This document shows positions 17,341 through 28,600 of a DNA stretch of 64,000 nucleotides, piece after piece. The notes under the pieces were generated by a model. The model was not told the origin of the DNA. It worked only from the letters and a program-made list of their open reading frames with translations, and made no database searches. Position 1 is the first letter of the stretch. Each line of letters starts with the position of its first letter. A program made the translations under genes and the position numbers. Source of the stretch: JBBQZU01 sp038207425 (GTDB lineage: Bacteria > Bacteroidota > Bacteroidia > Flavobacteriales_D > Cryomorphaceae); assembly GCA_038207425.1 (NCBI GenBank), contig JBBQZU010000003.1, positions 142,663 through 206,662 on the forward strand, written 5' to 3'.

Positions 17341-20300
17341 ATGAGGAAACTTTACCAACTGTTTGTAGTTTTGTTGCTGTCGATTTTTGTACTGTGCGGC
17401 ACCAATTCTGTTAATGCTCAACTATGCGTTCTTCAAACCAACTGGACGTTTAACCCACCCATTCCACCTAGTGGCTCATATGATGCTGGCACCACGATAC
17501 AAATCTGCGGCACCATTACCAATTACCTTACATCCGGAGCAAACTGGATTCATGGCATTGAATTTAACTTCCCGCCTGCATATGACATTTCATCCATTGT
17601 AGTTGTAAACGCACCCCAGCAATGTTCGGGAAACAATGGAATATGGATGTGGATGCCCAACACATTTCTTTGCCAAGGGCTCAACGTTGGCCCTGGTTTT
17701 TTCTATGATGTAAACAGCGGCGGACCTCAAGATGGAAACCCGTGCAATAACTACGGAGATCCTTGCTTCGGAACAAACGCAAACTGGAGCTGGTGTTTGC
17801 AAGTAACATTGAGTGCCGCTTGCGGAGGCCCAGGCAATCCATTGGATGGCTCATCCATTGTGCCTCAAATACAAGTTTGGGGTGATGGTGACACAGGAAG
17901 TTGGGGTCCAACAACCGGCCCGTGCAATGGAATTGGGGTTACAAACTCGCCGAATGTGACAATGAATGTAAACTGCTGCGATGCAGAGTCAGGAGTATCA
18001 CCTGGTACTGTGCCCATCTGTCAAAATGGAATTGTAAATCTTACAAGCTTGCTCTTGCCCCCTGTACAAACCACAAATGCTACTTGGAGTGGCCCAAATG
18101 GTCCTGTTCCAACAGGCACATTCAACCCTTTAAATCCGATAGCGTCTCCTCCGGGAGTATATACATATTCAGCCACAGGCAGTAATGGCTGCATCAATAC
18201 AACTTCGCTTACTATGGCCTATAATACGTTGGGAATCATAGCATACCCGGCATATTGTTCTTTGGCCCCAGTGGCGTTGATGACCCTGCAGAATAATCCT
18301 AGCTATATCTTGCCACCTGGCGGAACCTGGACCAACCCCGCCGGGATTGTCATTCCCACTGGGATTTTAAACCCTAACTTACCACCCACCAATATACCAG
18401 GGCAGTATACGTATACTTATTTTAATTCAAACAATTGTCAAACCACGGCTATACTAAGCATCTCGCTTAACACGGGAGGTTCAAATGCAGGTTGTCCGAC
18501 AACCATTGATGTCTGTTCTTTAGATCCTCCTTTTGTTTTACTAGATCAACTTGCCTGTGGCCCTGTTGCAGGAGGTCAGTGGCTGCACGTTTATGTAGGC
18601 CCTCCAAGTCCTGGATTTGTAGCTTATTACACCAATGCTCAAGGTATCGGCTTAACCATAAATCCTGCCAACCTTGCACAAAACAGCACTTTTACCTATG
18701 CGATAGGTGATCCACCATGTACCCCGTCTTTTGCTGACCTCACTGTAAATATAAACTTTCCTGTAAACGCAGGTGTATTTACACAAGCCAACGTATGCGT
18801 TACAGATGCACCTTTCTGTTTGGAAACCCTACTAAACCCGGGTTCCAACGCAATTACACCTGGCCTTAACTGGGCAACGAATGCAGGGGTACCCCTAGCT
18901 AATTGCATATTTAATCCTGCGACCATTACAAACCCGCCACAAACTATTCTTCTTAATTATTCAGGTGGTTTGGCCAATACCGGTTGCTTTGCATTTAACG
19001 TTCTCGAGCTTACAGTCCTTCCTGCCAATGCGAACGCTGGTGCCTCAACTACCATCACTGTTTGTGAAACCGATCCTGGCTTTCAACTATTTGACTTGCT
19101 CGATGTGCCAATCAATTCAGCTCAACCAGGAGGTATATTCACTGGACCTGCGCCAAGTACAGCATTTTTTAATGGCTTTTTTATACCAGGCACAACGCTT
19201 CCCGGATTGTACACTTACACAGTAACTAGCACCTGCGATACTGATCAGGCTACTGTAAATGTGACCGTACTACCCTTACCTATTGCCGGTACCAATGGAA
19301 CGCTCAATATTTGCAGCAATGCTGGCAATGTAAATCTGTTCACTGGGCTTGGTGGTACTCCTGCTATCGGCGGAACATGGACATTATCCGGGGCTCCGGT
19401 TAGTAATATTGTAAATGGTGCCACTGTAACCAATGGTGCTGTATATACCTACCTAGTTGGTTCGGGCAATTGTTCTGCGAGCGCCACCGTAACGATTAAC
19501 CTTACAATCGCTCCGTTTGCAGGAACTGCCACAGCGGTGCCACAGCTTTACTGTTCTACTGATCCGGCATTATCTCTGTTTACGTTGCTCGCCCCTCCTC
19601 CTAACGTGGTAAACGGAACATTCTGGGCAGGGCCAGGCTCTTACACCGGTGCCAATTTTAACCCTGCAAGCCCTCTTGCTGTTACCGGCAATTACACTTA
19701 TACCATTCCAAATAATGGTTGTGGCACTGATAGTGAAACAATATTTATTACTGTAGAAACCACGCCTAATGCAGGAAATAATGCAACAGCAACCTTGTGT
19801 CCCAATGCCACGGTACCAACGAATCTCTTCACACTTTTGGGTGGTGGGGTGACTACCGGAGGAACTTGGACGGCCCCACCTAGCGGACCTACCAACGGCA
19901 TTTTTACACCCGGCTCGCCGGCGGGCACTTATACGTATAGCGTTTCGTCGCCTTCAGGTCAATGTAACGACCAGGCAACAGTTACCGTTACGCTGCAAAA
20001 TATACCAAGTGCTGGATCAAACGGAGCTATAACCGTTTGCAGCAATGCGACCCCCTTTCCACTGATTTCAGTGCTGGGTAGTACTCCTGCTCCACCAACT
20101 ATTCCTACTCCAGCGGCGGCAAACTGGTTCAATCCGTCCAGCACCATTGTACCAGGTGCAGGTAATGCTCAATTTACTCCCGGCACCAGTCAAGCGGGTG
20201 TTTATACTTATATCATCCCAGTAGCGGGCTGTCCTGTGGTGAGTGCAACTGCAACAATTACCGTTGTTCCTCCACCTAATGCCGGCACAAACACCACCAC

Positions 20301-23300
20301 CAATCTTTGCTCGAACTTAGGAAGTATTGACCTCACAAGTTATCTAAATGGAACACCCCAAACACCGGGCAACTGGTTTCAGGGCGCGACTCCTATAGCC
20401 AACCCATTTAATATTTCTGCACTTGGTGGCACCACTCAAGTATTCACTTATAATGTGAATAATGGTACGTGCTCATCTTCAAGCACATTGACAATCAATG
20501 TGCAAAATCCTCCAATTGCAGGTCCGGATGTAACGACTAATTTATGTGCTACGGGTGCAGCATTCAATTTGAATACCATATTGCATCCCACAGCACAAAC
20601 TGGCGGTGCTTGGACTAATCCTGCTCCAGTTTCAGGTGGCACAATTATTTTAAATGCTGCCGCTTCGGGTGTTTACACCTATACTTTAGCAGGCACAGCC
20701 TGCGCATCGGATGTGGCTCTGTACACCTTGAATATTACCAACCCAATTACCGCAACTGTAACTAGTACTTGTAATGCAGCGCAGACCGGATATACAGTAG
20801 AAATAGTAATAAGTGGAGGCAATGGTACGGGCACTGGGGGCTCTGGCACTGGAAACTATATCGTGAATGGTTTGGCCATAATGGGAAGCACATTTGTTTC
20901 TGCTTTGATCAACACACCAAATAACTTTAGCTTCAGCGTAGATGACACCGGGCCATGCCCAGCAATCACAGCAAGCGGCGCGGCGCCCATTTGTATTTGC
21001 CCTGCAACTGCAACCTTTTCCGGAGGTAATCAAAGCATTTGTCTAGGTGGATCAATCGGTTTACCTGTTACCTTAACAGGATCGGGCAACTGGACATTAA
21101 CGTACAATGATGGGACTGCCAATTCAACCGCAACATTAAACGCGAGTGGGCAAACAATTAATGTTTCACCAACCGTTACTACCATTTACACTTTGGTAAG
21201 CTTGGCTGACGCTAACTGCACAAGTCCGGCATCAGGCTCTGTTACTGTTACAGTCGTAAACCCACCAAATGCAGGACCTGATGTAACGACGAACCTATGC
21301 ACTACAGGAGCAAATCTTGTGTTGAATACAATTCTTAATGCCAGTGCCCAATTAGGAGGTACATGGGCCAACTCCGGGGGAACACCTGTAACTTCAATAC
21401 CTGTTAGTGTTGCTTCGAGTGGGGCATATACCTACACCGTAGCCAGTGCACCTTGCCCTTCTGATGCAGCGCTTTATACTATTATCATCACTGATCCCAT
21501 TTCTGTAACCGCTATTACCACTGCATGCAATCCTGCGCAAACCAACTATACGGTTAGTTTTAACATAACTGGAGGAACAGGATCCGGAACCTATAGTGTG
21601 AATGGAAATACAATTCCTGGAAGCGCATTTACTTCTGCCTTGTTGCCTTTAAGTAATTACTCGTTTAGCGTTGACGATCAAGGACCTTGCCCTGCTGTTG
21701 TGATAAATGGTGCAGCACCAAACTGCAGTTGCCCTGCAACAGCTTCATTTTCTAGCGGCAACCAAACCATCTGCAACGGAAGTTCTGCTAGCCTTGTCAT
21801 TAGCACTGCAGGTTCAGGACCGTGGCAATTGGTGTATAGTGCAAACGGTGTGAACCAGCCAACCGTAACCATCAACACCAGTGGAGGTACTATTACGGTG
21901 TCGCCAACTGTAAATACAACCTATGCGTTAATTAGTGTAAGTGATGTAAACTGTGCGGGTTCCGCTGCTGGATCACTCACTGTCAATGTTGTGAATTCAC
22001 TTAACGCTGGACCTGATGTTACGTCAAATCTTTGTGCCACAGGTGCCACGCTCATATTAAACAGCTTACTTAACCTTAGCGCTGATTTAGGAGGCACCTG
22101 GACAAACGCAGGAGGAAGTACCGTAACATCAATCCCTGTTACCGCCGCTTCAAGTGGAGTATATACCTACACTGTAACCAGCGCTCCTTGCCCATCTGAT
22201 TTTGCGCTTTACACGATTAATATTACCACTCCTCTGGCGGTAACCGGCCTTACAGCGATATGCAATGCTGCACAGACAGGATATACTTTAAGCTTTACCA
22301 TAACCGGAGGTGCTGGGGGAATCACTGTAACAAGTCCTGTCGGCCTGACAGGAACACTCGTGGGAAACACATTTACTTCAGCACTTATAAACACGGGAAA
22401 TAATTATGCTTTCGATGTTAGTGATACCAGTATATGTGCCGACTTGCCAGTAAATGGTGTGTCGCCAAACTGCAATTGCAATGTAACAGGCTCAATAAGC
22501 GGTACAACAAATATTTGTTCCGGAAACTGCGCAACCATCACTTTCAACCTTCAGGGAAGTGAGCCATTTGAAGTGGTTTACCAAAACAGCAATGACCCAT
22601 TCAATCCGGTGCTTCTTACCGGTATATTTAATGGTCACACCATTACTGTATGTCCATCAGCAACGAGCACATATACCCTGCTAACAGTTACAGACAATAA
22701 TTGCACAGGAGTAGTACAGGGAAATGCAGTAGTTGTAACAGTAAATCCACCTGTAACTGTTTCCAATATTACAGAGACATGCAACGTATTGAACGAAAAC
22801 TATACTGTTACATTCACCGTGACCGGAGGTGTACCTCCAATTGTAGTTACTGCAACAGGAGTCACACCGCCTGCAGGCAATTTCAATGCAGGAACAGGGC
22901 TTTATACCAGCGCGCCAATACCAACGGGAACTAACTACTCGTTCAGCGTTTCCAATGGAGGGGCATGCCCGGCGGTAGTCGTTTCAGGCAGTTTCTCCTG
23001 CGGTTGTACAACAGATGCTGGCACAATCCAAACTACCCCAATAGTGGTTTGTACAAATGAAACTGCACAGGTTGTACCTACATCAGGACCAACCCTAGAC
23101 GCAAACGACATATTTCAATACATTCTGCACAACGGAAGCTCCAATACTCTGGGCACCATACTGGCAACTTCAGCCACAGGCGCCTTTAACTTTGGTGGTG
23201 GGCTTGTAGCCGGACAGACTTACTTCATTACTGCCATTGCGGGAAACAGCAACGGACAAGGAGGCGTAAATCAGAACGACCCTTGTTTCTCTGCTTCACT

Positions 23301-25164
23301 CGGTGTATCAGTGGTATTCAATGCACTTCCCACAGCCAGCATTTCAGGTAATTCAACTTTATGCCCGGGATCGGTCGTTAACTTCAACGTGAATTTTACT
23401 GGTACCGGACCATGGGATTATTCCTATACGATAAATGGAAATGGTGCTACACTAGGAATCTCAGAGTCTAATAGCACTACCATTTCTGGAAACAGTCCAG
23501 GTGCTTATGTGATACAAACTGTAACCGACAACAATTGTGTAGGTACTGCTTCGGGAGTTGCCAATCTTAATAATTTCACTGCTCCTACAGCAATCATGAC
23601 AGGTGATCCTAACGTATGCACCGGAAGTGGCGATGGACCAGAGATTGCATTCACAGGACAGGGGCCCTGGACATTTACCTATGCACTTGATGGGGCCGTG
23701 CAAAACAACATTACTACTAGCTTCCCGACTTTTACTATCCCTGCCCAGTCAAGTGGCTTGTATAGCATGGTATCTGTGCAGGATGCGAACTGCAGCGGTG
23801 CAGCCTCAGGCTTGCTAGCGGTGAATGTAATAGTAAACCCAACAGCGCAAATTACAGGCGGCGGTACAGTATGCCAGGGAAATACAGCTTCATTTACCTT
23901 GCAGCTTACAGGCAATGGACCATTCAACGTATTATACAGCGTTGGTGGTGTGCCGCAATCGGTGCTCAATGGTGTAATGAATGGCCATACCTTCCAGTCG
24001 GGAGTTGCAGGCAATTACAATGTGATTACCGTAACCGATCAAGTTTGTACCGGACAGGGAACTGGAGGCAATGCTCAATTACAGGTAAATCCATTGCCAC
24101 ACGGCGAAATTTTAACAAACAGCAATTTGCTTTGCACAGGGCAGGAGCTAAGTCTTACATTTAATATGGAAGGAACTCCACCGTACAATATCACTTATGT
24201 GATTGATGGAGATACCATAAGTTTGAACGGGGTACCAAACAATTTCACTCAAATACTGTCACCAAATGCACCCGTGGTCGCTTCACTTATTTTTGTGCAG
24301 GATAGCTCAAATCCGTCGTGCGTATCAAACACACCGGCAAGTGCATTTGTACAGGTGGGAGAACTTCCTAATGCGCCGGTTCTTACAGATTATACAATTT
24401 GCTCAGGTTCTGAAGCATTGAGCATAGGTGCGCCACCTGTATCAGGTCTTTCATATTCTTGGAGCCCCACCACCGGACTTTCTGATGCTAATGTTTCGAG
24501 CCCCAGCATCCAGTTGGCAGTTGCAGGTGTAAATCCACGCACTTTTATTTATACACTCACAACAACCAACGGAGAATGTGAAGCTATCGCTACTTCTGAG
24601 ATCACCGTAGACCCCGGACCACGAGCAAATTTTAGTTTCTCTCCAAACCCGATTTCATCTATAGACCCTACAGTAAGGTTCCAAAATCTTAGTGATGCAT
24701 CAGAAACAACAGGTTTCTACTGGGAGTTTGACATATTTGGCACTTCTATCCAGGAGAATCCAACCTTTAAATTCCCGGAAGGAATTGAAGCCACTTATAC
24801 CGTAATCCTGAATGCTGTTGATTTACTAACCGGTTGCAGTGATACGCATACTAATCTTATAAAAGTAAGGCCAGAAATGCTCGTATTCGTACCCAATGCA
24901 TTTACTCCTGATGGAGATGGTATAAATGATCTTTGGGGGCCTGTAATGGCAAACATTGATGAAAATGAATACCGACTTTCCGTTTTTGACCGAACAGGAC
25001 GAATAATTTTCCAAACTTTGGATCCTGACAAAAAGTGGAACGGGTCAATTGATGGAGGTGATTTCTATGCGCAAAATGCGGTGTATGTTTGGCTGATTGA
25101 AACCAAGAACAAACTTACTTCTGATGAACTGGAATTTAGAGGCTTAGTGACAGTAATACGATAA
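17341..25164 (+). CDS. Giant secreted repeat protein with gliding-motility (CHU_C, T9SS type B) C-terminus
   Basis: This 2607-residue protein begins with a clear signal peptide (MRKLYQLFVVLLLSIFVLCG, then ...VNAQ). An N-terminal Cys/Trp-rich region (about 28-220) is followed by at least 13 Ig-like modules of about 75-90 residues. Each opens with an AGxxxTxxxCS-type strand and contains GGTWT and GxYTYTV. Modules 11-13 form longer, nearly identical units of about 245 residues. Four shorter modules carry GPW or GPF-type strands (about 2000-2330). A PKD domain (about 2426-2512) and the CHU_C domain (FVPNAFTPDGDGIND to FRGLVTVIR) close the protein. Proteins with this end are T9SS type B clients, often surface adhesins; SprB of Flavobacterium is one example. 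It is rich in Thr, Asn, Gly and Pro with regularly spaced Cys. It leads a three-gene operon. The ligand is unknown. Confidence 0.88.
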   Translation: MRKLYQLFVVLLLSIFVLCGTNSVNAQLCVLQTNWTFNPPIPPSGSYDAGTTIQICGTITNYLTSGANWIHGIEFNFPPAYDISSIVVVNAPQQCSGNNGIWMWMPNTFLCQGLNVGPGFFYDVNSGGPQDGNPCNNYGDPCFGTNANWSWCLQVTLSAACGGPGNPLDGSSIVPQIQVWGDGDTGSWGPTTGPCNGIGVTNSPNVTMNVNCCDAESGVSPGTVPICQNGIVNLTSLLLPPVQTTNATWSGPNGPVPTGTFNPLNPIASPPGVYTYSATGSNGCINTTSLTMAYNTLGIIAYPAYCSLAPVALMTLQNNPSYILPPGGTWTNPAGIVIPTGILNPNLPPTNIPGQYTYTYFNSNNCQTTAILSISLNTGGSNAGCPTTIDVCSLDPPFVLLDQLACGPVAGGQWLHVYVGPPSPGFVAYYTNAQGIGLTINPANLAQNSTFTYAIGDPPCTPSFADLTVNINFPVNAGVFTQANVCVTDAPFCLETLLNPGSNAITPGLNWATNAGVPLANCIFNPATITNPPQTILLNYSGGLANTGCFAFNVLELTVLPANANAGASTTITVCETDPGFQLFDLLDVPINSAQPGGIFTGPAPSTAFFNGFFIPGTTLPGLYTYTVTSTCDTDQATVNVTVLPLPIAGTNGTLNICSNAGNVNLFTGLGGTPAIGGTWTLSGAPVSNIVNGATVTNGAVYTYLVGSGNCSASATVTINLTIAPFAGTATAVPQLYCSTDPALSLFTLLAPPPNVVNGTFWAGPGSYTGANFNPASPLAVTGNYTYTIPNNGCGTDSETIFITVETTPNAGNNATATLCPNATVPTNLFTLLGGGVTTGGTWTAPPSGPTNGIFTPGSPAGTYTYSVSSPSGQCNDQATVTVTLQNIPSAGSNGAITVCSNATPFPLISVLGSTPAPPTIPTPAAANWFNPSSTIVPGAGNAQFTPGTSQAGVYTYIIPVAGCPVVSATATITVVPPPNAGTNTTTNLCSNLGSIDLTSYLNGTPQTPGNWFQGATPIANPFNISALGGTTQVFTYNVNNGTCSSSSTLTINVQNPPIAGPDVTTNLCATGAAFNLNTILHPTAQTGGAWTNPAPVSGGTIILNAAASGVYTYTLAGTACASDVALYTLNITNPITATVTSTCNAAQTGYTVEIVISGGNGTGTGGSGTGNYIVNGLAIMGSTFVSALINTPNNFSFSVDDTGPCPAITASGAAPICICPATATFSGGNQSICLGGSIGLPVTLTGSGNWTLTYNDGTANSTATLNASGQTINVSPTVTTIYTLVSLADANCTSPASGSVTVTVVNPPNAGPDVTTNLCTTGANLVLNTILNASAQLGGTWANSGGTPVTSIPVSVASSGAYTYTVASAPCPSDAALYTIIITDPISVTAITTACNPAQTNYTVSFNITGGTGSGTYSVNGNTIPGSAFTSALLPLSNYSFSVDDQGPCPAVVINGAAPNCSCPATASFSSGNQTICNGSSASLVISTAGSGPWQLVYSANGVNQPTVTINTSGGTITVSPTVNTTYALISVSDVNCAGSAAGSLTVNVVNSLNAGPDVTSNLCATGATLILNSLLNLSADLGGTWTNAGGSTVTSIPVTAASSGVYTYTVTSAPCPSDFALYTINITTPLAVTGLTAICNAAQTGYTLSFTITGGAGGITVTSPVGLTGTLVGNTFTSALINTGNNYAFDVSDTSICADLPVNGVSPNCNCNVTGSISGTTNICSGNCATITFNLQGSEPFEVVYQNSNDPFNPVLLTGIFNGHTITVCPSATSTYTLLTVTDNNCTGVVQGNAVVVTVNPPVTVSNITETCNVLNENYTVTFTVTGGVPPIVVTATGVTPPAGNFNAGTGLYTSAPIPTGTNYSFSVSNGGACPAVVVSGSFSCGCTTDAGTIQTTPIVVCTNETAQVVPTSGPTLDANDIFQYILHNGSSNTLGTILATSATGAFNFGGGLVAGQTYFITAIAGNSNGQGGVNQNDPCFSASLGVSVVFNALPTASISGNSTLCPGSVVNFNVNFTGTGPWDYSYTINGNGATLGISESNSTTISGNSPGAYVIQTVTDNNCVGTASGVANLNNFTAPTAIMTGDPNVCTGSGDGPEIAFTGQGPWTFTYALDGAVQNNITTSFPTFTIPAQSSGLYSMVSVQDANCSGAASGLLAVNVIVNPTAQITGGGTVCQGNTASFTLQLTGNGPFNVLYSVGGVPQSVLNGVMNGHTFQSGVAGNYNVITVTDQVCTGQGTGGNAQLQVNPLPHGEILTNSNLLCTGQELSLTFNMEGTPPYNITYVIDGDTISLNGVPNNFTQILSPNAPVVASLIFVQDSSNPSCVSNTPASAFVQVGELPNAPVLTDYTICSGSEALSIGAPPVSGLSYSWSPTTGLSDANVSSPSIQLAVAGVNPRTFIYTLTTTNGECEAIATSEITVDPGPRANFSFSPNPISSIDPTVRFQNLSDASETTGFYWEFDIFGTSIQENPTFKFPEGIEATYTVILNAVDLLTGCSDTHTNLIKVRPEMLVFVPNAFTPDGDGINDLWGPVMANIDENEYRLSVFDRTGRIIFQTLDPDKKWNGSIDGGDFYAQNAVYVWLIETKNKLTSDELEFRGLVTVIR
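20518..22480 (+). repeat. Three long tandem repeats (about 735-753 bp) inside the giant adhesin gene
   Basis: Units start at 20518, 21271 and 22006. Each opens with codons for AGPDVT(T/S)NLC and continues through YTYT, a Cys-Pro-Ser-Asp block (CASD in the first unit), CNxAQTxYT and an NC(S/N)C-type Cys cluster. The third unit diverges after about 22480. The DNA is clearly similar between units, which suggests expansion by unequal recombination. Confidence 0.8.
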
Positions 25165-25184
25165 AGAATTTAGAACCTGCAGGA

Positions 25185-25628
25185 ATGAAACAAATCAAAC
25201 TGGCTGCTTTGCTAATGCTTTCCCAGGGAATATGTATAGTTGCAATTGGCCAGGGTGATGCTGACCTTGCCGCATTAACTTCATTTTTGCCGCAAGGAAA
25301 ATTGTCATACCTTCAAAACAATAACCCTGAACTGATAAGCGAAATGGCTTATATCAATAAGCACGGATATTATATCAGCGATATGGAAGGTCAAAAAGAT
25401 ATAAGCAACCTATCCGACGCGCTTTTGGTGCCGGCCATGTATGAAGTTGCAAGCCCTCTTAGCGAGCACATAATTGTGTCAGGAAATTTAAATTTGCTTG
25501 CCTATCAATTTGACTTTCGTCATGAAGGTCATACCTATTACAGGATTGGGCAAAGTGATAAAGTGCTTGTAATTATACCGCGCAAGCTGGCACAGGAAAA
25601 TATGCGCAAAGAAACAATTACTGATTAA
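25185..25628 (+). CDS. Small exported protein of unknown function between two CHU_C proteins
   Basis: I do not recognise a family. The 147-residue product has a Sec signal peptide (MKQIKLAALLMLSQGICIVAIGQ), then a soluble domain of about 120 residues without membrane segments. Notable stretches are SFLPQGKLSYLQNNNPELIS, HGYYISDMEGQKDIS and GHTYYRIGQSDKVLVIIP, the last looking like closing beta strands. No lipobox or T9SS signal is visible, so it should stay in the periplasm or reach the outer membrane by another route. It lies 20 bp after the giant adhesin and 3 bp before the next gene, so all three are one operon. Its position suggests a chaperone or export helper, but this is inference. Confidence 0.7.
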   Translation: MKQIKLAALLMLSQGICIVAIGQGDADLAALTSFLPQGKLSYLQNNNPELISEMAYINKHGYYISDMEGQKDISNLSDALLVPAMYEVASPLSEHIIVSGNLNLLAYQFDFRHEGHTYYRIGQSDKVLVIIPRKLAQENMRKETITD

Positions 25629-25631
25629 AAA

Positions 25632-28600
25632 ATGGCCAAGGAAAAAGTATTCGTCAGCTCGGCCAAACTCTTTTGCAATATACTGATGCTTGGCTTGTAT
25701 ACTTTTGGCAGTGGAAGTTTGTTTGCGCAAATTTTCAATATGACCAATGGAACAGTTTCTACTTGTTCCGGATCATTTCAAGATGATGGTTTAATCGGAG
25801 CACCTTATTCGGATCAAACCTACACATTCACGATTTGTCCTGATAATCCCGGCGATGTAATTCAGGTAAACTTTGTGGCTTTTGCTTTATTCACAAGTCC
25901 CAATCCGAACAATAGCGATCAACTTGCCATTTTTGACGGAAACTCGACTGCTGCTAACTCTTTGGGTAGCTATGGAGGAAATAACTTACAAGGCCTGCCT
26001 GTTACTGGTACTGTAAATAACCCATCCGGGTGCTTAACCTTCTTTTTTAATCCGACCAACAGCAGCCCTGGCACATTTCCGGGGTGGGAAGGCATTATTT
26101 CATGCACTACACCATGTGCCCCGCCAACTTCAGCGGCGCAATTTATCAGTCCAACACCATCCGGACCAGATCAAAGTATCGGAGTTTGCCTGAACCAGCC
26201 AATAACTTTTGGGGATGGAGGGTCTTTTGCAGTGCCCGGTTTTAATCTTGAATACTATATATGGAATTGGGGTGACGGCACCTATGATTCTCTTGTGTCA
26301 CCTATTCAAGTAGTACATTCCTACAATCAACCAGGTGAATATATTGTAAGCCTTTCTGTAGAAGATAACAATGGTTGCCGAAGCCTTAACCTCGATCCGC
26401 TTCAGATTTTAGTGAGTACAATACCAATTTTTAATACAGCCTACAATACCCCGGTTTGCGTAGGAACTGTGGCACCAATCAACGGTGATCCTATACAAAG
26501 CATAACCTGGACTGCGCTTCCACCACAAGTGGTAGCCGGTGAAACCTATCTCGCCGACGGAGCGGGGTTCAGTTACTCGACTAGTCTTACATTCGACTTT
26601 TTTGAACCCGGTGCAGTGCTTGAAAATTGCAGCGACTTGGAAGAGGTTTTTGTAAATATCGAACATTCCTACCTTGGTGATTTAGGATTTACTATAACAT
26701 GTCCGAATGGCACTGTCATATCATTGCTTGACTGGCCCAATGGATCTGGAGGCATATTTCTTGGCAGCGCAGTTGATGATGCTTCTCAGATACCAGGTAT
26801 TGGTGCAGAATATGGTTGGTCCCCAAATGCTACCAACGGAAATTTGGATGATCAGACTACCATTCCAGTGGGTGGTGCTCCGCCATTGACAAATGGTCAA
26901 AGTGTACCACCTGGAACTTACCAAAGTGACAACGATATGTGTGCACTGGTGGGTTGTCCACTTAATGGCGACTGGACATTTGGAGTTACAGATAACCTGG
27001 CAATAGATAATGGTTATATTTTCTATTGGGGAATTAATTTTAACCCAGCACTGTTTCCGGATGTAACCACTTTTACTCCCGTTATAGGATTAGATTTAGA
27101 TTCATCTTTTTGGCAAGGTCCAAATGTTGTGAATACTTCTACCAATGGCAATTTAATTGAAGTATTGCACCAAACGCCAGGATTTTATAATTACACCTTT
27201 TTTACTACCAACAATTTTGGATGCACTTTCGATACCACCATTGTACTAGAAGTAATTCAAGGACCTGCAATAACAGCCGGACCAGATCTTATTGTTTGTG
27301 ATACTCCCGAAATGCTTCAAGCGGGTTTGCAAGGAATGGAAAATGCATCATGCAACAACGCCGCCGGAACCTTTACCTACTGCTATGGTGACGGTGCAAA
27401 TTTAGTTGTGACCTATTGCCCCGATACACCAAATGATGGAATAACTTTTATGGATTTCATTATCAATTCGGGCAATCTTGAAAACTTTTTTGACAATATA
27501 TTCATTTACGATGGTACCAATATTTTTGCACCATTGATTGATGGTCCAATTACTGGCGACCTTACCGGTCTTTCTTTCTCAGCTTCTAACCCAAGTGGTT
27601 GCATTACCTGGCAGCTTACATCTGACGGTTCGGTGAGTTGTCTTGGCACTCCTGGCTTTATTCAGGAGTTGAATATAAGCGTAAGTTGCCTTGGTGGAGG
27701 TGGATTGGTATGGTCATGGGATCCACCTATCGGCTTATCAAATCCTAATGTACAGAATCCGATGGTTCTGGTAGGTCAAACCACGGTGTATACCGTTTCG
27801 GCCTACCCACCTCAATACCCGGGTTGCGTTGTAACTGACCAGGTAATCGTTGCGCCTGATCCAACTGCAAATCCAGGATTAAATACCAATTTGGTCATTT
27901 GCTACAACGAGCCTTCAGCGACACTCCTTTCCTATCTCGATGGTACACCCGCGCCTGGCGGTACTTTTACAGATAATGCAAACGGTCAGGTGGTGCCCAA
28001 CTTCCTCAATCCGGTAGATAACCCCAATGGCCTGTCATTAAGTGTTACATATACCGTAAGCAATGGAGTATGCACCGGTACTTCGCAGCTTAATATCACC
28101 GTTTTACCATTTACGAATACCACGTGTTGTCAAACAAATGCATTTGCAGGCGATGATGCAGTGCCATGTGGTTTAGAATATCAGCTTACCGGCTCTGTTC
28201 CAGTGGGTGTCGGCTCATGGTCAGGCCCTGCTAACGTGCAATTCAGCAATGTGAATGACCCTAATACACTAGCCACATGTACGACTCCTGGTGGAGCTAC
28301 TTTAGTGCTCACCTATACCGACAATAACGGGGCATTCTGCTCAGCCTCTGACCAAATTACAGTATACTTCTCTGATCCAATTTCGGTATTTACCGTTCCC
28401 GCTGATGCGAAATGCAACAATGAGTGCACAGGATCAGCTATTGCAATAGCAAGCGGCGGTACGACGACCAACGGGCTGTACAATTATATTTGGTATAGCG
28501 GCATCACAGGGCTAACCGATTTTGTTAGAGATGAGCTTTGCGCGGGAGTTCACTCCGTAAAGATTATTGACAATGTAGGCTGTTCTGATTCAACTTCTTA

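Noticed and set aside
23679..24014. Long antisense open frames inside the giant adhesin gene
   Set aside because: They follow from the Thr/Asn/Gly-rich codon use of the plus-strand gene and have no start signals or family features.
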